A stretch of 64,000 nucleotides of DNA, from positions 682,001 through 746,000 of the forward strand of contig NZ_JBLWFT010000001.1 in assembly GCF_048323695.1 (NCBI RefSeq), read 5' to 3'. Positions 9,477-19,420 of this stretch are shown one piece after another. The notes under the pieces are model-generated. The model ran no database searches. It was given only the letters and a program-made list of their open reading frames with translations, and was not told where the DNA came from. The DNA is from Aquisalimonas sp007126095 (GTDB taxonomy: Bacteria; Pseudomonadota; Gammaproteobacteria; Nitrococcales; Aquisalimonadaceae). The position numbers and the translations under genes were made by a program. The stretch's first letter is position 1, and each line of letters opens with the position of its first letter.

Positions 9477-11465
9477 ATGATGAAACGACTCGGACGCGTC
9501 AACTCCCTCGGGTTGATGGCCAAAAGCCTTGCGGCCCCCGCACTGATTGGTGCGCTACTGATCATCATCGGCCTCGTCTCCATCGGGCAGTTCACCACAC
9601 TCGACCGGCAGGTCAGCCATATCGCCGACGATCTCGCGCCCGGCACCGGCTCGGCGACCACGCTGATGCGTAGCGCCTTCCAGCAGCGACTGGCCGCCAA
9701 CGACTTCCTGTTCTATCAGGACGGCGCATCCATCGCCGAGTTCGAGGAACGCAACGAAGAGTTCCGACAGGCCCTCGACGAGGCCGAGGCCAGTCTGCCG
9801 CCGGGTGACGCGCAGGAGATGCTCGCAAGCATCGAGGAGCGCGGCCGAGCCTTCACCGAAGGGTTCAGGCAGGATGTTGTCGAAAACATGCGACAGATGC
9901 AGACCCTGGTCGAGGACGAGCTGAACGCCCACGGCCCAAGCGCCGAGGAACAGATCTCCGAAATCCTCGACACCTCCTACCAGGCGGGTGATGCATTCAC
10001 CGCAAACAACGCCGCCCAGGCCCTGCGCTCCCTGATGCAGGCCCGGCTCGCGGCCCAGCAGTACCTGTTCCGCCCCTCTTCCGAGCTGGAAGAGCCTGCG
10101 GTGGCCGCGATCGCCGAGTCGGTGACTGCCCTTGAGCAGCTCATCGCCGAGATCATCGACGCCCGGGAGGAGGAAATGGCAGAGACGGCCCTGGCGCACA
10201 TGGAGGCGTACCAAGAGGCGTTCCTCACCATTGTTGACGGCACCAACGAGCGCCAGACAGCCATCGAGAACAACATGGAGGTCAACGGCCCGCTGCTGGT
10301 GGAGGACGCCAATGCGGTGCAGACGACGCTCTTCGACGATCTGCGCGGCATCGCCGACCAGGCCACCGCCGATTCGGCCCAGGCCACGCGACTGGTCACC
10401 GTGCTCACGGTGGTGGCGATCCTTGCAGGCATCGGCGCGGCCTGGCTCATCAGCCGCGGCATCCTGCGACCGCTGCTGGCGACCAACCGGACCATCAACG
10501 ACATGGTCCACGAGATGACCAACGGAAACGGCGACCTGACCCGGCGGGTCGACGTCACCACCCGGGACGAAGTGGGCGAACTGGGGCACAACTTCAACCA
10601 GCTGATGGAGACCCTGCAGGCGCTCGTACAGCAGATCTCCAGCGACAGCCGCCAGCTCGGCGACGCCGCCGGCACGCTGGATTCGATCACCCGCAGAACC
10701 ACGGAAGGGGCCAACAAGCAGAAGGAGGAAACCGACCAGGTGGTCACCGCCATGAACGAGATGACGGCCACTGCCCAGGAAATCGCCCGCAACGCCAGTC
10801 AGGCCGCGGAGTCGGCACGAGACTCCGACCAGGCGGCCAAGCGCGGGCAGAGTGTTGTCAGCGACACCGCCACGGCGATCAAGACCCTGGCCACCGAGGT
10901 GGAGCGCAGCGCCGAGGCGATGAACGAGCTGCGCGCCAAGAGCGAGAATATCGGCACCGTACTGGACGTCATCCGCGGCATCGCCGAGCAGACCAACCTG
11001 CTGGCCCTGAACGCGGCCATCGAGGCGGCACGGGCCGGCGACCAGGGCCGCGGTTTCGCGGTGGTCGCCGACGAGGTCCGCACCCTCGCCCAGCGCACCC
11101 AGGAATCCACCGTGGAGATTCAGCGCATCATCGAGGAACTGCAGAACGGCACGCAGGAGGCGGTCTCGGTCATGGAGCGCAGCCGGGACAGCGCCCGCGA
11201 TACGGAGCAAAAGGCCAACGAGACCGGCGAAGCGCTGGAGTCAATCACCAGCGGCGTCGCCACCATGAACGACATGAACGCACAGATTGCCAGCGCCGCC
11301 GAGGAGCAGACCGCCACGGCGGAAGACATCAACCGCAACATCACCACCATCCGGGAGGTGGTGGACCACACCGCGGGCGATGCCAACCAGACCGAAGAGG
11401 CGGCCCGCGACCTGACCGCTCTCAGCGACCGGCTGCAGAAACTCGTCGGGCAGTTCCGGGTGTAA
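9477..11465 (+). CDS. Methyl-accepting chemotaxis protein with a long sensor domain
   Basis: 662 residues. TM1 is about residues 15-36. A periplasmic sensor of about 265 residues follows, helical throughout and looking like a double four-helix-bundle (HBM-type) sensor. TM2 is about 303-325, then HAMP and a coiled-coil signalling domain. The tip contains EQTNLLALNAAIEAARAGD and GRGFAVVADEVRTLAQRT. The end, LQKLVGQFRV, has no CheR pentapeptide. HBM sensors known in other bacteria bind organic acids; the ligand here is unknown. The start was taken at the first of two tandem ATGs. Confidence 0.95.
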   Translation: MMKRLGRVNSLGLMAKSLAAPALIGALLIIIGLVSIGQFTTLDRQVSHIADDLAPGTGSATTLMRSAFQQRLAANDFLFYQDGASIAEFEERNEEFRQALDEAEASLPPGDAQEMLASIEERGRAFTEGFRQDVVENMRQMQTLVEDELNAHGPSAEEQISEILDTSYQAGDAFTANNAAQALRSLMQARLAAQQYLFRPSSELEEPAVAAIAESVTALEQLIAEIIDAREEEMAETALAHMEAYQEAFLTIVDGTNERQTAIENNMEVNGPLLVEDANAVQTTLFDDLRGIADQATADSAQATRLVTVLTVVAILAGIGAAWLISRGILRPLLATNRTINDMVHEMTNGNGDLTRRVDVTTRDEVGELGHNFNQLMETLQALVQQISSDSRQLGDAAGTLDSITRRTTEGANKQKEETDQVVTAMNEMTATAQEIARNASQAAESARDSDQAAKRGQSVVSDTATAIKTLATEVERSAEAMNELRAKSENIGTVLDVIRGIAEQTNLLALNAAIEAARAGDQGRGFAVVADEVRTLAQRTQESTVEIQRIIEELQNGTQEAVSVMERSRDSARDTEQKANETGEALESITSGVATMNDMNAQIASAAEEQTATAEDINRNITTIREVVDHTAGDANQTEEAARDLTALSDRLQKLVGQFRV

Positions 11466-11485
11466 CCCCCGGGACCGCCGAGTCG

Positions 11486-13516
11486 CTAAAGACGTGCGGC
11501 CAGGCGCGCGCCCTCATCAATGGCGCGCTTGGCGTCCAGCTCGGCGGCCACGTTACTGCCGCCGATCAGGTGCACCGCCAGGCCGCTGTTCTCCAGGGGC
11601 CGCTGTAGGCTCCGCTGTGACTCCTGGCCGGTACAGACGACCACCGTGTCCACATCCAGCACGCGGGACTCGTCACCAACCCGAATGTGGAGCCCGGCAT
11701 CGTCGATGCGCTCGTAGGTCACCCCGCCGAGCATCTCCACACCCTTATTGCGCAGGCTGGTGCGGTGGATCCAGCCAGTGGTCTTGCCGAGCCGCTTGCC
11801 GAGCTTCTCGTCCTTGCGCTGCAGCAGGTAGATGGTGCGAGCCGACGGCTCCGGCGCCGCCTCCACACCCTCGATGCCGCCGCGGGCACGGAAGCTGCCG
11901 TCCACCCCCCATTCCCGGAAGAAGTCGGTGACACTCTCGCTGGGTCTGGTCTGGCCGTGGCTGAGATACTCGCTCACATCGAAGCCGATGCCCCCGGCTC
12001 CCATGACCGCCAGGCGGTCGCCGACCTCGTGGCCGTTGAGAAGCACATCCACGTAGCTCACGACCTTGGGATGGTCCAGGCCGGGAATGTCGGGCATGCG
12101 TGGTGTCACGCCGGTGGCGAGGACCACCGCGTCAAAGTCCTCGCGCATGAGGTGCTCCGGTGTGATGCGCTGCCCCGTCTGAAGATGCACACCGGTGAGC
12201 GCAATGCGGTTCTCGAAGTAGCGCAGCGTCTCGTGGAACTCCTCTTTCCCGGGGATCCGCTTGGCCATGTTGAACTGGCCACCGATGCTGTCGGCGGCAT
12301 CGAACAGGCTCACTTCATGCCCGCGCTCAGCAAGCACCGTGGCGCACGACAGCCCCGCCGGGCCGGCGCCCACCACGGCGACCCGCTTCGGCTGTCTGGT
12401 GGGTATGTAATTCAGCTCGGTCTCGTAACAGGCCCGAGGGTTGACCAGGCAACTGGCGCGGCGCTGCTGGAAGACGTGGTCCAGACACGCCTGATTGCAG
12501 GCGATGCAGGTATTGATCTCGGCATCACGCCCCGCCGCCGCCTTCTCCACCCAGTCCGGATCGGCCAGGAACGGCCGCGCCATGGAGACCATGTCCGCAT
12601 CGCCCCGGGCCAGAATCTGCTCGGCGTTCGCCGGCATGTTGATGCGGTTGACTGTCACCAGTGGCACCTGCAGCGCACCGCGCAATGCCGCCGTCACCCC
12701 GGTGAACGCGCCGCGCGGGACGCTGGTCTGGATGGTGGGCACCCGCGCCTCGTGCCAGCCGATCCCCGTGTTGATCAGGGTGGCGCCGGCCGCCTCGACC
12801 CCCTGCCCCAGGCGCACAACTTCATCCCAGGTGCTGCCGCCCTCCACCAGGTCGAGCATGGACAGCCGGTAGATGATGATGAAGTCGTACCCCACCGCTT
12901 CGCGCACGCGACGCACGATCTCCAGCGGGAACCGCGCGCGGTTCTCGAAGCTGCCGCCCCATTCGTCGGTACGGTGGTTCGTGCGGGGCGCCACGAACTG
13001 ATTGATCAGATACCCCTCGGACCCCATGATCTCGACGCCGTCGTAACCGGCCTCCCGCGCCAGCACCGCGCACCGGACGAACGCATCGATCTGCCGCTCG
13101 ATTCCCCACCGGCTGAGGGCGCGAGGCTTGAACGGGTTGATCGGCGCCTTGATCGCCGACGGCGCGACGCTGAGCGGATGGTAGCTGTAGCGACCGGCGT
13201 GCAGGATCTGCATGCAGACCTTGCCGCCCTCGTCGTGGACCGCATCCGTCACCAGACGGTGTCGGCCCGTTTCGTGCCGTGCGGTGAGCTTCGACGAGAA
13301 CGGCGCCAGCCAGCCGGTGAGATTCGGCGCAATGCCCCCGGTGACGATCAGCCCGGCCTGCCCCCGCGCCCGCTCGGCGAAATAGACCGCCAGTTTCTCG
13401 TAATCCCGCCGGCGGTCTTCCAGCCCAGTGTGCATGGACCCCATCAGCACGCGGTTGCGCAGCTGCGTGAAGCCGAGATCCAGCGGCTGCATGAGGTTGG
13501 GGTAATATGTGGACAT
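11486..13516 (-). CDS. fadH: NADPH-dependent 2,4-dienoyl-CoA reductase
   Basis: 676 residues, the full family length. The N-terminal half is an FMN TIM barrel (LRNRVLMGSMHTGLED). The middle has the 4Fe-4S motif CIACNQACLDHVF with a fourth Cys further on. Next comes an FAD/NADPH region with VAVVGAGPAGLSCA and a second dinucleotide fold (LAVMGAGGIGFDV). It reduces 2,4-dienoyl-CoA formed from polyunsaturated fatty acids so that beta-oxidation can proceed. Monocistronic and divergent from yheS. Confidence 0.95.
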   Translation of the reverse strand: MSTYYPNLMQPLDLGFTQLRNRVLMGSMHTGLEDRRRDYEKLAVYFAERARGQAGLIVTGGIAPNLTGWLAPFSSKLTARHETGRHRLVTDAVHDEGGKVCMQILHAGRYSYHPLSVAPSAIKAPINPFKPRALSRWGIERQIDAFVRCAVLAREAGYDGVEIMGSEGYLINQFVAPRTNHRTDEWGGSFENRARFPLEIVRRVREAVGYDFIIIYRLSMLDLVEGGSTWDEVVRLGQGVEAAGATLINTGIGWHEARVPTIQTSVPRGAFTGVTAALRGALQVPLVTVNRINMPANAEQILARGDADMVSMARPFLADPDWVEKAAAGRDAEINTCIACNQACLDHVFQQRRASCLVNPRACYETELNYIPTRQPKRVAVVGAGPAGLSCATVLAERGHEVSLFDAADSIGGQFNMAKRIPGKEEFHETLRYFENRIALTGVHLQTGQRITPEHLMREDFDAVVLATGVTPRMPDIPGLDHPKVVSYVDVLLNGHEVGDRLAVMGAGGIGFDVSEYLSHGQTRPSESVTDFFREWGVDGSFRARGGIEGVEAAPEPSARTIYLLQRKDEKLGKRLGKTTGWIHRTSLRNKGVEMLGGVTYERIDDAGLHIRVGDESRVLDVDTVVVCTGQESQRSLQRPLENSGLAVHLIGGSNVAAELDAKRAIDEGARLAARL

Positions 13517-13657
13517 AAGCGCTTTCCAGTTCGTCGTTCATCGGCAGGAGGGCCTGCCCCGGGCTTCAGACTGTAACCATTCGGTACCGTATTGAACACC
13601 CCGGACACCTGCGACGACGGCATGCCTCGCGGCCCCCTGACTGGTACACTTCGCGCC

Positions 13658-15565
13658 ATGCTGAATCTGGTCAATCTCACCCTGCGCCGCGGAACCGAAG
13701 CGCTGCTTCGCGATGCCACCGCCATCGTGCGCCCCGGCGAACGCGTCGGCCTGGTCGGCGCCAACGGCACCGGCAAATCGAGTCTGTTCGCCCTCATTCG
13801 CGGTGAACTCCAGCCCGATGCCGGCGAGTGCACGCTGCCGCCCGGGCTGGTCATGGCACACGTGGCCCAGGAAACCGACGCCACCGAGCGCCCCGCCGTC
13901 GAGTTCGTCATGGACGGCGACGGCGAACTGCGGGACATCGAATCGCAACTGCGCGACGCCGAGGCCGCGGACCAGGGCGAACGCATCGCCACCCTCCACG
14001 GCCGCATCGAGAGCATCGGCGGTTACAGTGCCCGTGCGCGTGCGGGGGCCCTCATGCACGGTCTCGGCTTTGGCCCGGACGACGAGGACACGCCGGTCTC
14101 GCGTTTCTCCGGCGGCTGGCGCATGCGGCTGAATCTGGCGCGCGCACTGATGTGCCGCTCGGACCTGCTGCTGCTGGACGAGCCCACCAACCACCTGGAC
14201 CTGGATGCCGTGCTGTGGCTGCAGGACTGGCTGCGGAACTACGCCGGGACGCTGTTGCTCATCGCCCATGACCGCGACTTCCTGGACGCCGTCACCCAGC
14301 GGATCCTCCACCTGGAGCAGCAGACCGTCCACAGCTATACCGGGAACTATTCCGACTTCGAGCGCCAGCGCGCGGAGCGCTTGGCGCAGCAGCAGGCCGC
14401 CTATGAGCGCCAGCAGGCGGAAATCCAGCGCATCCAGCGTTTCGTCGACCGCTTCCGCGCCCAGGCGACCAAGGCGCGCCAGGCTCAGAGCCGGGTCAAG
14501 ACTCTGGAGCGGATGGAAGCGCTCAGTCCCGCTCACGTCGATTCGCCTTTCCAGTTCGCGTTCCGGGAGCCACCGCACCTGCCGCGGCCCCTGCTGACAC
14601 TCGACAACGCCAGCACCGGGTACGGTGACACACCCGTTGTCGATGGCATCAACCTGGCACTGGCGCCGGGGGACCGGCTCGGGATACTCGGCCCCAACGG
14701 CGCGGGCAAATCAACGCTGATCCGCCTGCTGGCCGGCGAGCAGCCCCTGCTTCGGGGCAGCCGGGAGCCGGCGCACCAGCTGCGCATCGGCTACTTCGCC
14801 CAGCACCAGCTGGAGCAGCTCGACCCCAGGGCCTCGCCAGTGGTTCATCTGCAACGACTGGATGAAAAGGCGAAGGAGCTGGAGCTGCGCAAATACCTGG
14901 GCGGATTCGGCTTCAGTGGTGACATGGCGCTGTCGCCGGTGGCGCCGTTCTCCGGCGGCGAGAAGGCGCGGCTGGTTCTGGCCATGCTGGTATACCAGCG
15001 CCCCAACCTGCTGCTGCTGGACGAGCCCACCAACCATCTGGACCTGGACATGCGCCACGCGCTGACCATGGCACTGCAGGATTACGCCGGCGCGCTGGTG
15101 GTGATCGCACACGATCGCCACCTGCTGCGCAGCACCACCGACCGACTGCTACTGGTCGCCGACGGGCGAGCCCGGGCCTTCGACGGCGACCTGGACGATT
15201 ACTCCCGCTGGCTGGCCGAGCGCCGCACCGCCGGTGCCCCGGCGGCAGCCGGAAACGGGGACGAGCGCAGCGGCAACCGCAAGGAGCAGCGCCAGCGCGC
15301 CGCGGAGCGCCGCAAGCAGCTGCAGCCGCTGCGCAAAGAGGTCAAGCGGCTGGAGGCCGACGTGGAACGGCTGTCCACCCGAGTGCAAGACGTGGAGGCG
15401 GCGCTCGCCGATCCTACGCTCTACGAGGATGGTGGAGAGAGCCGTCTGCAGGAATTGCTGGACGAGCAGACGCGCCTGCGACGGGACATGGAGCGACGGG
15501 AAGCCGACTGGATGGACGCCATGGAGCGCCTGGAACAGGCCGAAAGCGAGGAAGACCCGGCATGA
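13658..15565 (+). CDS. yheS: ABC-F ATPase YheS
   Basis: 635 residues from the ATG at 13658. A longer reading from 13592 lacks homology. Two ATPase domains: Walker A GANGTGKS and GPNGAGKS, signatures FSGGWRMRLNLARAL and FSGGEKARLVLAML, Walker B LLLLDEPTNHLDLD in both. A charged linker with FVDRFRAQATKARQAQSR lies between them and a coiled coil ends the protein. The match to E. coli YheS is close. ABC-F proteins act at the ribosome, not the membrane, and are thought to adjust stalled translation. The stop overlaps slyX by 4 nt. Confidence 0.93.
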   Translation: MLNLVNLTLRRGTEALLRDATAIVRPGERVGLVGANGTGKSSLFALIRGELQPDAGECTLPPGLVMAHVAQETDATERPAVEFVMDGDGELRDIESQLRDAEAADQGERIATLHGRIESIGGYSARARAGALMHGLGFGPDDEDTPVSRFSGGWRMRLNLARALMCRSDLLLLDEPTNHLDLDAVLWLQDWLRNYAGTLLLIAHDRDFLDAVTQRILHLEQQTVHSYTGNYSDFERQRAERLAQQQAAYERQQAEIQRIQRFVDRFRAQATKARQAQSRVKTLERMEALSPAHVDSPFQFAFREPPHLPRPLLTLDNASTGYGDTPVVDGINLALAPGDRLGILGPNGAGKSTLIRLLAGEQPLLRGSREPAHQLRIGYFAQHQLEQLDPRASPVVHLQRLDEKAKELELRKYLGGFGFSGDMALSPVAPFSGGEKARLVLAMLVYQRPNLLLLDEPTNHLDLDMRHALTMALQDYAGALVVIAHDRHLLRSTTDRLLLVADGRARAFDGDLDDYSRWLAERRTAGAPAAAGNGDERSGNRKEQRQRAAERRKQLQPLRKEVKRLEADVERLSTRVQDVEAALADPTLYEDGGESRLQELLDEQTRLRRDMERREADWMDAMERLEQAESEEDPA

Positions 15566-15789
15566 GTGACCCCGTGGACGAGCGGCTGGCCGATCTGGAG
15601 ATCCGCCTGACGCACCAGGACGACGCCATCGACACCCTGACGGAGAGCCTGCTGCGCCAGCAGAAGATCATCGACCAGCAGCAGGAGCAGATCCAGCAGC
15701 TTCATCGCCGGCTGCGCGGTATCGAAGAGCAGCGCTCCGACGACGGTGGCGGCGGCGAGGCCCCGGAGCCCCCGCCGCCACACTACTGA
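15562..15789 (+). CDS. slyX: SlyX family coiled-coil protein
   Basis: 75 residues. A coiled coil (RLADLEIRLTHQDDAIDTL through QQEQIQQLHRRL) is followed by a Gly-rich stretch and the Pro-rich, His-Tyr end PPPPHY, all typical of SlyX. Molecular function is not established. The ATG overlaps the stop of yheS (ATGA). uup follows 45 nt later, placing this small gene between two ABC-F ATPase genes. Confidence 0.92.
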   Translation: MSDPVDERLADLEIRLTHQDDAIDTLTESLLRQQKIIDQQQEQIQQLHRRLRGIEEQRSDDGGGGEAPEPPPPHY

Positions 15790-15834
15790 ACCCGTTTCAC
15801 CCGCAACCCGCCACACGGCGGCTTCGGAGGCGCA

Positions 15835-17730
15835 GTGCTACTGCAATTACAGGATATCTCGCTGGCATTCAGCGGCCCGCCGGTACTGGACCGGGTCAAC
15901 CTGGAGCTCCAGTCCGGCGAGCGCATCTGTCTGCTCGGCCGCAACGGCACCGGCAAGTCCACCCTGATGAAGGTCATCGAGGGCACCCAGGAACCCGACA
16001 GCGGCCGCGTCATGGGCCGGGACACCCTGCGCATCGCACGCATGGAGCAGGACGTCCCCGGTCTCGGCGAGCGCTCCGTCCGGGACGTGGTTGCGGAAGG
16101 TCTGGGCAGCATCGGCACCACCCTGCAGCGCTGGAACACTCTCAGTGCGCGGGTCGCGGCGGGCGACGACGCCGTCACCGACGAGTTCGACGCCCTGCAG
16201 CAGGAAATCGAAGCCCACGGCGGTTGGCAGCTGGCCTCCAGCGTGGACGCCGTGCTCAGCCGCCTGGAGCTGGACGGCGATCAGCCGTTCGATGCGCTCT
16301 CCGGTGGCCGGCGACGCCGGGTCCTGCTGGCCAGGGCGCTGGTGAACGAGCCGGACATCCTGCTCCTGGACGAGCCCACCAATCACCTGGACATCGACTC
16401 CGTGGACCGCCTGGAGCGCATGCTGCTCGGCTACAGCGGCACGGTGCTGTTCATCACCCACGACCGCGCCTTCCTGCGCCGGCTGGCCACCCGCATTCTG
16501 GAGCTGGATCGCGGGCAGCTCACCAGCTGGCCGGGCAACTACGACAAGTACCTGGAGCGCCGGGAGGCCGCACTGGAGGCCGAGCAGAAAGAGCAGGACC
16601 GGTTCGACAAGAAGCTGGCGCAGGAAGAGGCGTGGATCCGCCAGGGCATCAAGGCGCGCCGCACCCGCAACGAGGGCCGGGTGCGCGCCCTGAAGGCCAT
16701 GCGGGAGGAGCGCCGCCAGCGCCGGGAGCGTTCCGGCACGGCGCGCATTGAAGCCCAGAGTGCGGAGCGCTCGGGCAAGCTGGTGATCGAGACCGAGCAG
16801 CTCGCCGCGGCGTACGATGGCGAGCCGCTCTTCCGCGACTTCTCCACCACCATCCAGCGCGGTGACAAGATCGGCCTGATCGGCCCCAACGGCTGCGGCA
16901 AGACAACCCTGCTGCGGGTGCTGCTGGGCGACCTGCAGCCGTCGGCGGGTTCGATCCGCTGGGGCACGAGCCTGGAAGTGGCCTGGTTCGACCAGCTCCG
17001 GGAGAGCCTGGACCCGAATGCAACGGTCCGGGACACCGTCGGCGGCGGACGCGAGACGGTGCGCATCAACGGCCAGGAGAAGCACGTTGTGGGCTACCTG
17101 CAGGACTTCCTGTTCGAGCCCTCCCGCACCCGGGTACCGGTCTCATCCCTGTCCGGCGGCGAGCGCAGCCGCCTGCTGCTGGCGCGATTGTTCACCCGGC
17201 CGGCGAACGTACTGGTCCTGGACGAGCCCACCAACGACCTGGACCTGGAGACCCTGGACCTGCTGGAGCAGCAGGTGATGGGGTTTGACGGCACCGTGCT
17301 GCTGGTCAGCCACGACCGCGAGTTTCTGGACAACGTGGTCACCAGCACCTTCGCCTTCGACCCGGACGGCGCGTTGCGGGAGTATATCGGCGGCTATTCC
17401 GACTGGCTGCGCCAGCGCCCGGAACCAGTGAAACCGGATACGCGCCCGGCAGCGGCCACCGAGGGCACGGGCAAGGCACAATCAGCCACCGCCGCGCCCC
17501 CCTCGCCCGCGCGCAAGCTTAGCTACAAGGAGAAACTGGAGCTGGAGGCTCTGCCCGGGCGTATCGAGGCGCTGGAGACGGAGCAGTCGGAACTCTCAAA
17601 GCAGTTGTCGGACCCGACGTTCTATCAGCAGGATCCGGACACGGTGAACGCAACCACTCAGCGTCTGCAGACCCTCGAGCAGGAGCTGGAGCAGGCCTAC
17701 AACCGCTGGGAAGAGCTGGAAGAGGGCTGA
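15835..17730 (+). CDS. uup: ABC-F ATPase Uup
   Basis: 631 residues from a GTG. Two ATPase domains: Walker A GRNGTGKS and GPNGCGKT, signature and Walker B sequences LSGGRRRRVLLARAL with LLLLDEPTNHLDID, and LSGGERSRLLLARLF with LVLDEPTNDLDLE. The linker KARRTRNEGRVRALKAMREE and the C-terminal coiled-coil domain (about residues 560-631) that binds branched DNA in E. coli Uup are both present. Uup affects precise excision of transposons and ribosome-linked stress responses. A paralogue of the yheS product just upstream. Confidence 0.94.
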   Translation: MLLQLQDISLAFSGPPVLDRVNLELQSGERICLLGRNGTGKSTLMKVIEGTQEPDSGRVMGRDTLRIARMEQDVPGLGERSVRDVVAEGLGSIGTTLQRWNTLSARVAAGDDAVTDEFDALQQEIEAHGGWQLASSVDAVLSRLELDGDQPFDALSGGRRRRVLLARALVNEPDILLLDEPTNHLDIDSVDRLERMLLGYSGTVLFITHDRAFLRRLATRILELDRGQLTSWPGNYDKYLERREAALEAEQKEQDRFDKKLAQEEAWIRQGIKARRTRNEGRVRALKAMREERRQRRERSGTARIEAQSAERSGKLVIETEQLAAAYDGEPLFRDFSTTIQRGDKIGLIGPNGCGKTTLLRVLLGDLQPSAGSIRWGTSLEVAWFDQLRESLDPNATVRDTVGGGRETVRINGQEKHVVGYLQDFLFEPSRTRVPVSSLSGGERSRLLLARLFTRPANVLVLDEPTNDLDLETLDLLEQQVMGFDGTVLLVSHDREFLDNVVTSTFAFDPDGALREYIGGYSDWLRQRPEPVKPDTRPAAATEGTGKAQSATAAPPSPARKLSYKEKLELEALPGRIEALETEQSELSKQLSDPTFYQQDPDTVNATTQRLQTLEQELEQAYNRWEELEEG

Positions 17731-17741
17731 AGGCCCCGCCC

Positions 17742-18479
17742 TTACAGCTTCGGGATGAGCGCCCCGAACAGCCGCCGGACGTTTTCCATACCGGTGTTCA
17801 GGTGGCGCTCGATCTCCTCCATGGTGATCGGTGCCGGGTCCAGGCCGGCGGCCCAGTTCGCCACTACGGTGCAGCTGGCGTAACCGATCCCCAGCTCCCG
17901 GGCCAGGGCGGCCTCCGGCATACCGGTCATGCCCACCACGTCACAGCCGTCCTGCTTCATGCGCCGGATTTCCGCGGCGGTCTCCAGGCGCGGCCCCTGC
18001 GTGGCCCCGTAGGTGCCCCCCTCCACCGCATCCAGGTCCACTTCCCGCGCGGCCGCCATGAGCAACTGCCGCATGCCATCGTCATACGGATAAGTGAAAT
18101 CAATGTGGGTGACGTGGGTCAGGTCGTCCTCGAAGAACGTGTGTTTGCGGTCCCAGGTGTAGTCGATCACCTGATCCGGGAACCCCACCCGCCCCGGATG
18201 CATGGCCTCGTGAATACCGCCAACGGCGGCCACGGCAAACAACCGCTCAACGCCCAGGTGCTGCAGCGCCCAGAGATTGGCGCGGTAGTTCACCCGGTGC
18301 GGCGGGATCGTGTGGCCGTAACCGTGACGGGCCAGAAACAGCACCTCCCGCCCGTGCAGAATACCGTGGGTGATCGGGCCCGACGGCTCGCCGAAGGGAG
18401 TGTGCACCACCTCCCGGTGGGTAATCTCAAGGTGATCGAGCCGAGTCAGGCCGGTTCCGCCAATGATCGCGACAGCCAT
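17742..18479 (-). CDS. S-methyl-5'-thioinosine phosphorylase
   Basis: 245 residues, PNP/MTAP phosphorylase family. It starts IIGGTGL; RHGYGH lies in the phosphate-binding region, and MTGMPEAALARELGI is the purine/ribose site. It resembles P. aeruginosa MtiP (PA3004), which splits methylthioinosine into hypoxanthine and methylthioribose-1-phosphate, rather than a classical methylthioadenosine phosphorylase. The start codon shares one base with the stop of hpt (TAATG), so the enzyme that makes hypoxanthine is coupled to the one that salvages it. Confidence 0.85.
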   Translation of the reverse strand: MAVAIIGGTGLTRLDHLEITHREVVHTPFGEPSGPITHGILHGREVLFLARHGYGHTIPPHRVNYRANLWALQHLGVERLFAVAAVGGIHEAMHPGRVGFPDQVIDYTWDRKHTFFEDDLTHVTHIDFTYPYDDGMRQLLMAAAREVDLDAVEGGTYGATQGPRLETAAEIRRMKQDGCDVVGMTGMPEAALARELGIGYASCTVVANWAAGLDPAPITMEEIERHLNTGMENVRRLFGALIPKL

Positions 18480-19030
18480 TAGTCCTCCTCGCGGATCGCG
18501 TAAATGCCGTCCACGTTACGCAACACGCCGTGGTAGTCCATGCCAGCGCCGAACACGTAACGGTCGTCCACGTTCAGGCCGATGTAGTCGGCCCGGACCT
18601 GGGGCAGGCAGCGGTCGTGGTCCTTGCGCACCAGTACGGCAGTGCGCACATGCTCCGCGCCCTCTTCCGCGCAATAGTCCTGCAGGGCGGCCAGGGTGCG
18701 ACCTTCATCGAGGATGTCGTCGATGATCAGCACGGTGCGGTCCTTCAGCGGTGTATGCGGCCTGGCGACCCAGTGCAGATGCCCGCCGGACGTCTCTCCC
18801 CGGTAGCGGGTGGCATGGACGTAGTCCACTTCCAGCGGGAAGTTCATCAGCGGCAGCAGGCGACCGGCGGGCACCAGGCCGCCGATCATGACGCACAGAA
18901 CCAGAGGGAGATCGTCGGCCATGTCCGCGGTGATCTCCGCCGCCATGCGGGCCAATGCCGCTTCCACGGCAGCGCCGTCGTGAATCCGCTCGGCGCCCTC
19001 AAGGGCGGCCCGGACCTCATGGTGCTTCAT
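18479..19030 (-). CDS. hpt: Hypoxanthine-guanine phosphoribosyltransferase
   Basis: 183 residues from the ATG at 19030 (GAGGA just upstream). The PRPP-binding motif is VLIIDDILDEGRTL, the early loop is LCVMIGGLVPAGRLL and the C-terminal base-recognition region is YIGLNVDDRYVFGAGMDY. It converts hypoxanthine or guanine plus PRPP to IMP or GMP. The stop overlaps the start of the thioinosine phosphorylase gene and a DsrE-like gene ends 30 nt upstream, giving a three-gene minus-strand unit. Confidence 0.92.
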   Translation of the reverse strand: MKHHEVRAALEGAERIHDGAAVEAALARMAAEITADMADDLPLVLCVMIGGLVPAGRLLPLMNFPLEVDYVHATRYRGETSGGHLHWVARPHTPLKDRTVLIIDDILDEGRTLAALQDYCAEEGAEHVRTAVLVRKDHDRCLPQVRADYIGLNVDDRYVFGAGMDYHGVLRNVDGIYAIREED

Positions 19031-19060
19031 GGGGAGTCCTCGTTCAGTCACTGGAGTGTC

Positions 19061-19420
19061 TCAGTAGGTCAGGGTTACCGTGTCGGGCTCCATCACCCGG
19101 GCTGCCAGCCAGGCCGCGCCGACCACCTCCCGGATCTCGGGGATGAGCGCTTCGCCGAAGCGCGCCACCGCAGGAGAACAGATCCGGAATGTCACCCCGG
19201 CCTCGGCGGCGTCGGCTATGAGCGCATGCAGCGACCGGCCGGACCCGTCGGCTGCCGGTTGAGCTGCCGCTGCCCCCTCGACGGCGATGGCCCCGGAATC
19301 GCCGGTGAAAACCACATCCGTTTGCGTGCCCATGGCGGCCGCAACGGCGGCCTGCGCCAGGGGTGCCGAAGCGTTCTCCAGCGGCGTATTCAGCAGAACG
19401 ATAAAGAGACGTTGGGCCAT
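19061..19420 (-). CDS. DsrE-like small protein
   Basis: 119 residues from the ATG at 19420. It begins with a strand (RLFIVLLNTPLENA), then alternating helix and strand with TDVVFTGDSGAIAVEG and VTFRICSPAVARFG, the fold of the DsrE/DsrF-like family. A Cys in the RICSPA position matches the usual DsrE active-site region, but activity is not shown by sequence alone. It may take part in sulfur or redox handling. It lies upstream of hpt on the same strand. Confidence 0.7.
   Translation of the reverse strand: MAQRLFIVLLNTPLENASAPLAQAAVAAAMGTQTDVVFTGDSGAIAVEGAAAAQPAADGSGRSLHALIADAAEAGVTFRICSPAVARFGEALIPEIREVVGAAWLAARVMEPDTVTLTY

Noticed and set aside
11687..13576. 629-codon frame opposite fadH
   Set aside because: Antisense shadow; the fadH strand carries all Fe-S and nucleotide motifs.
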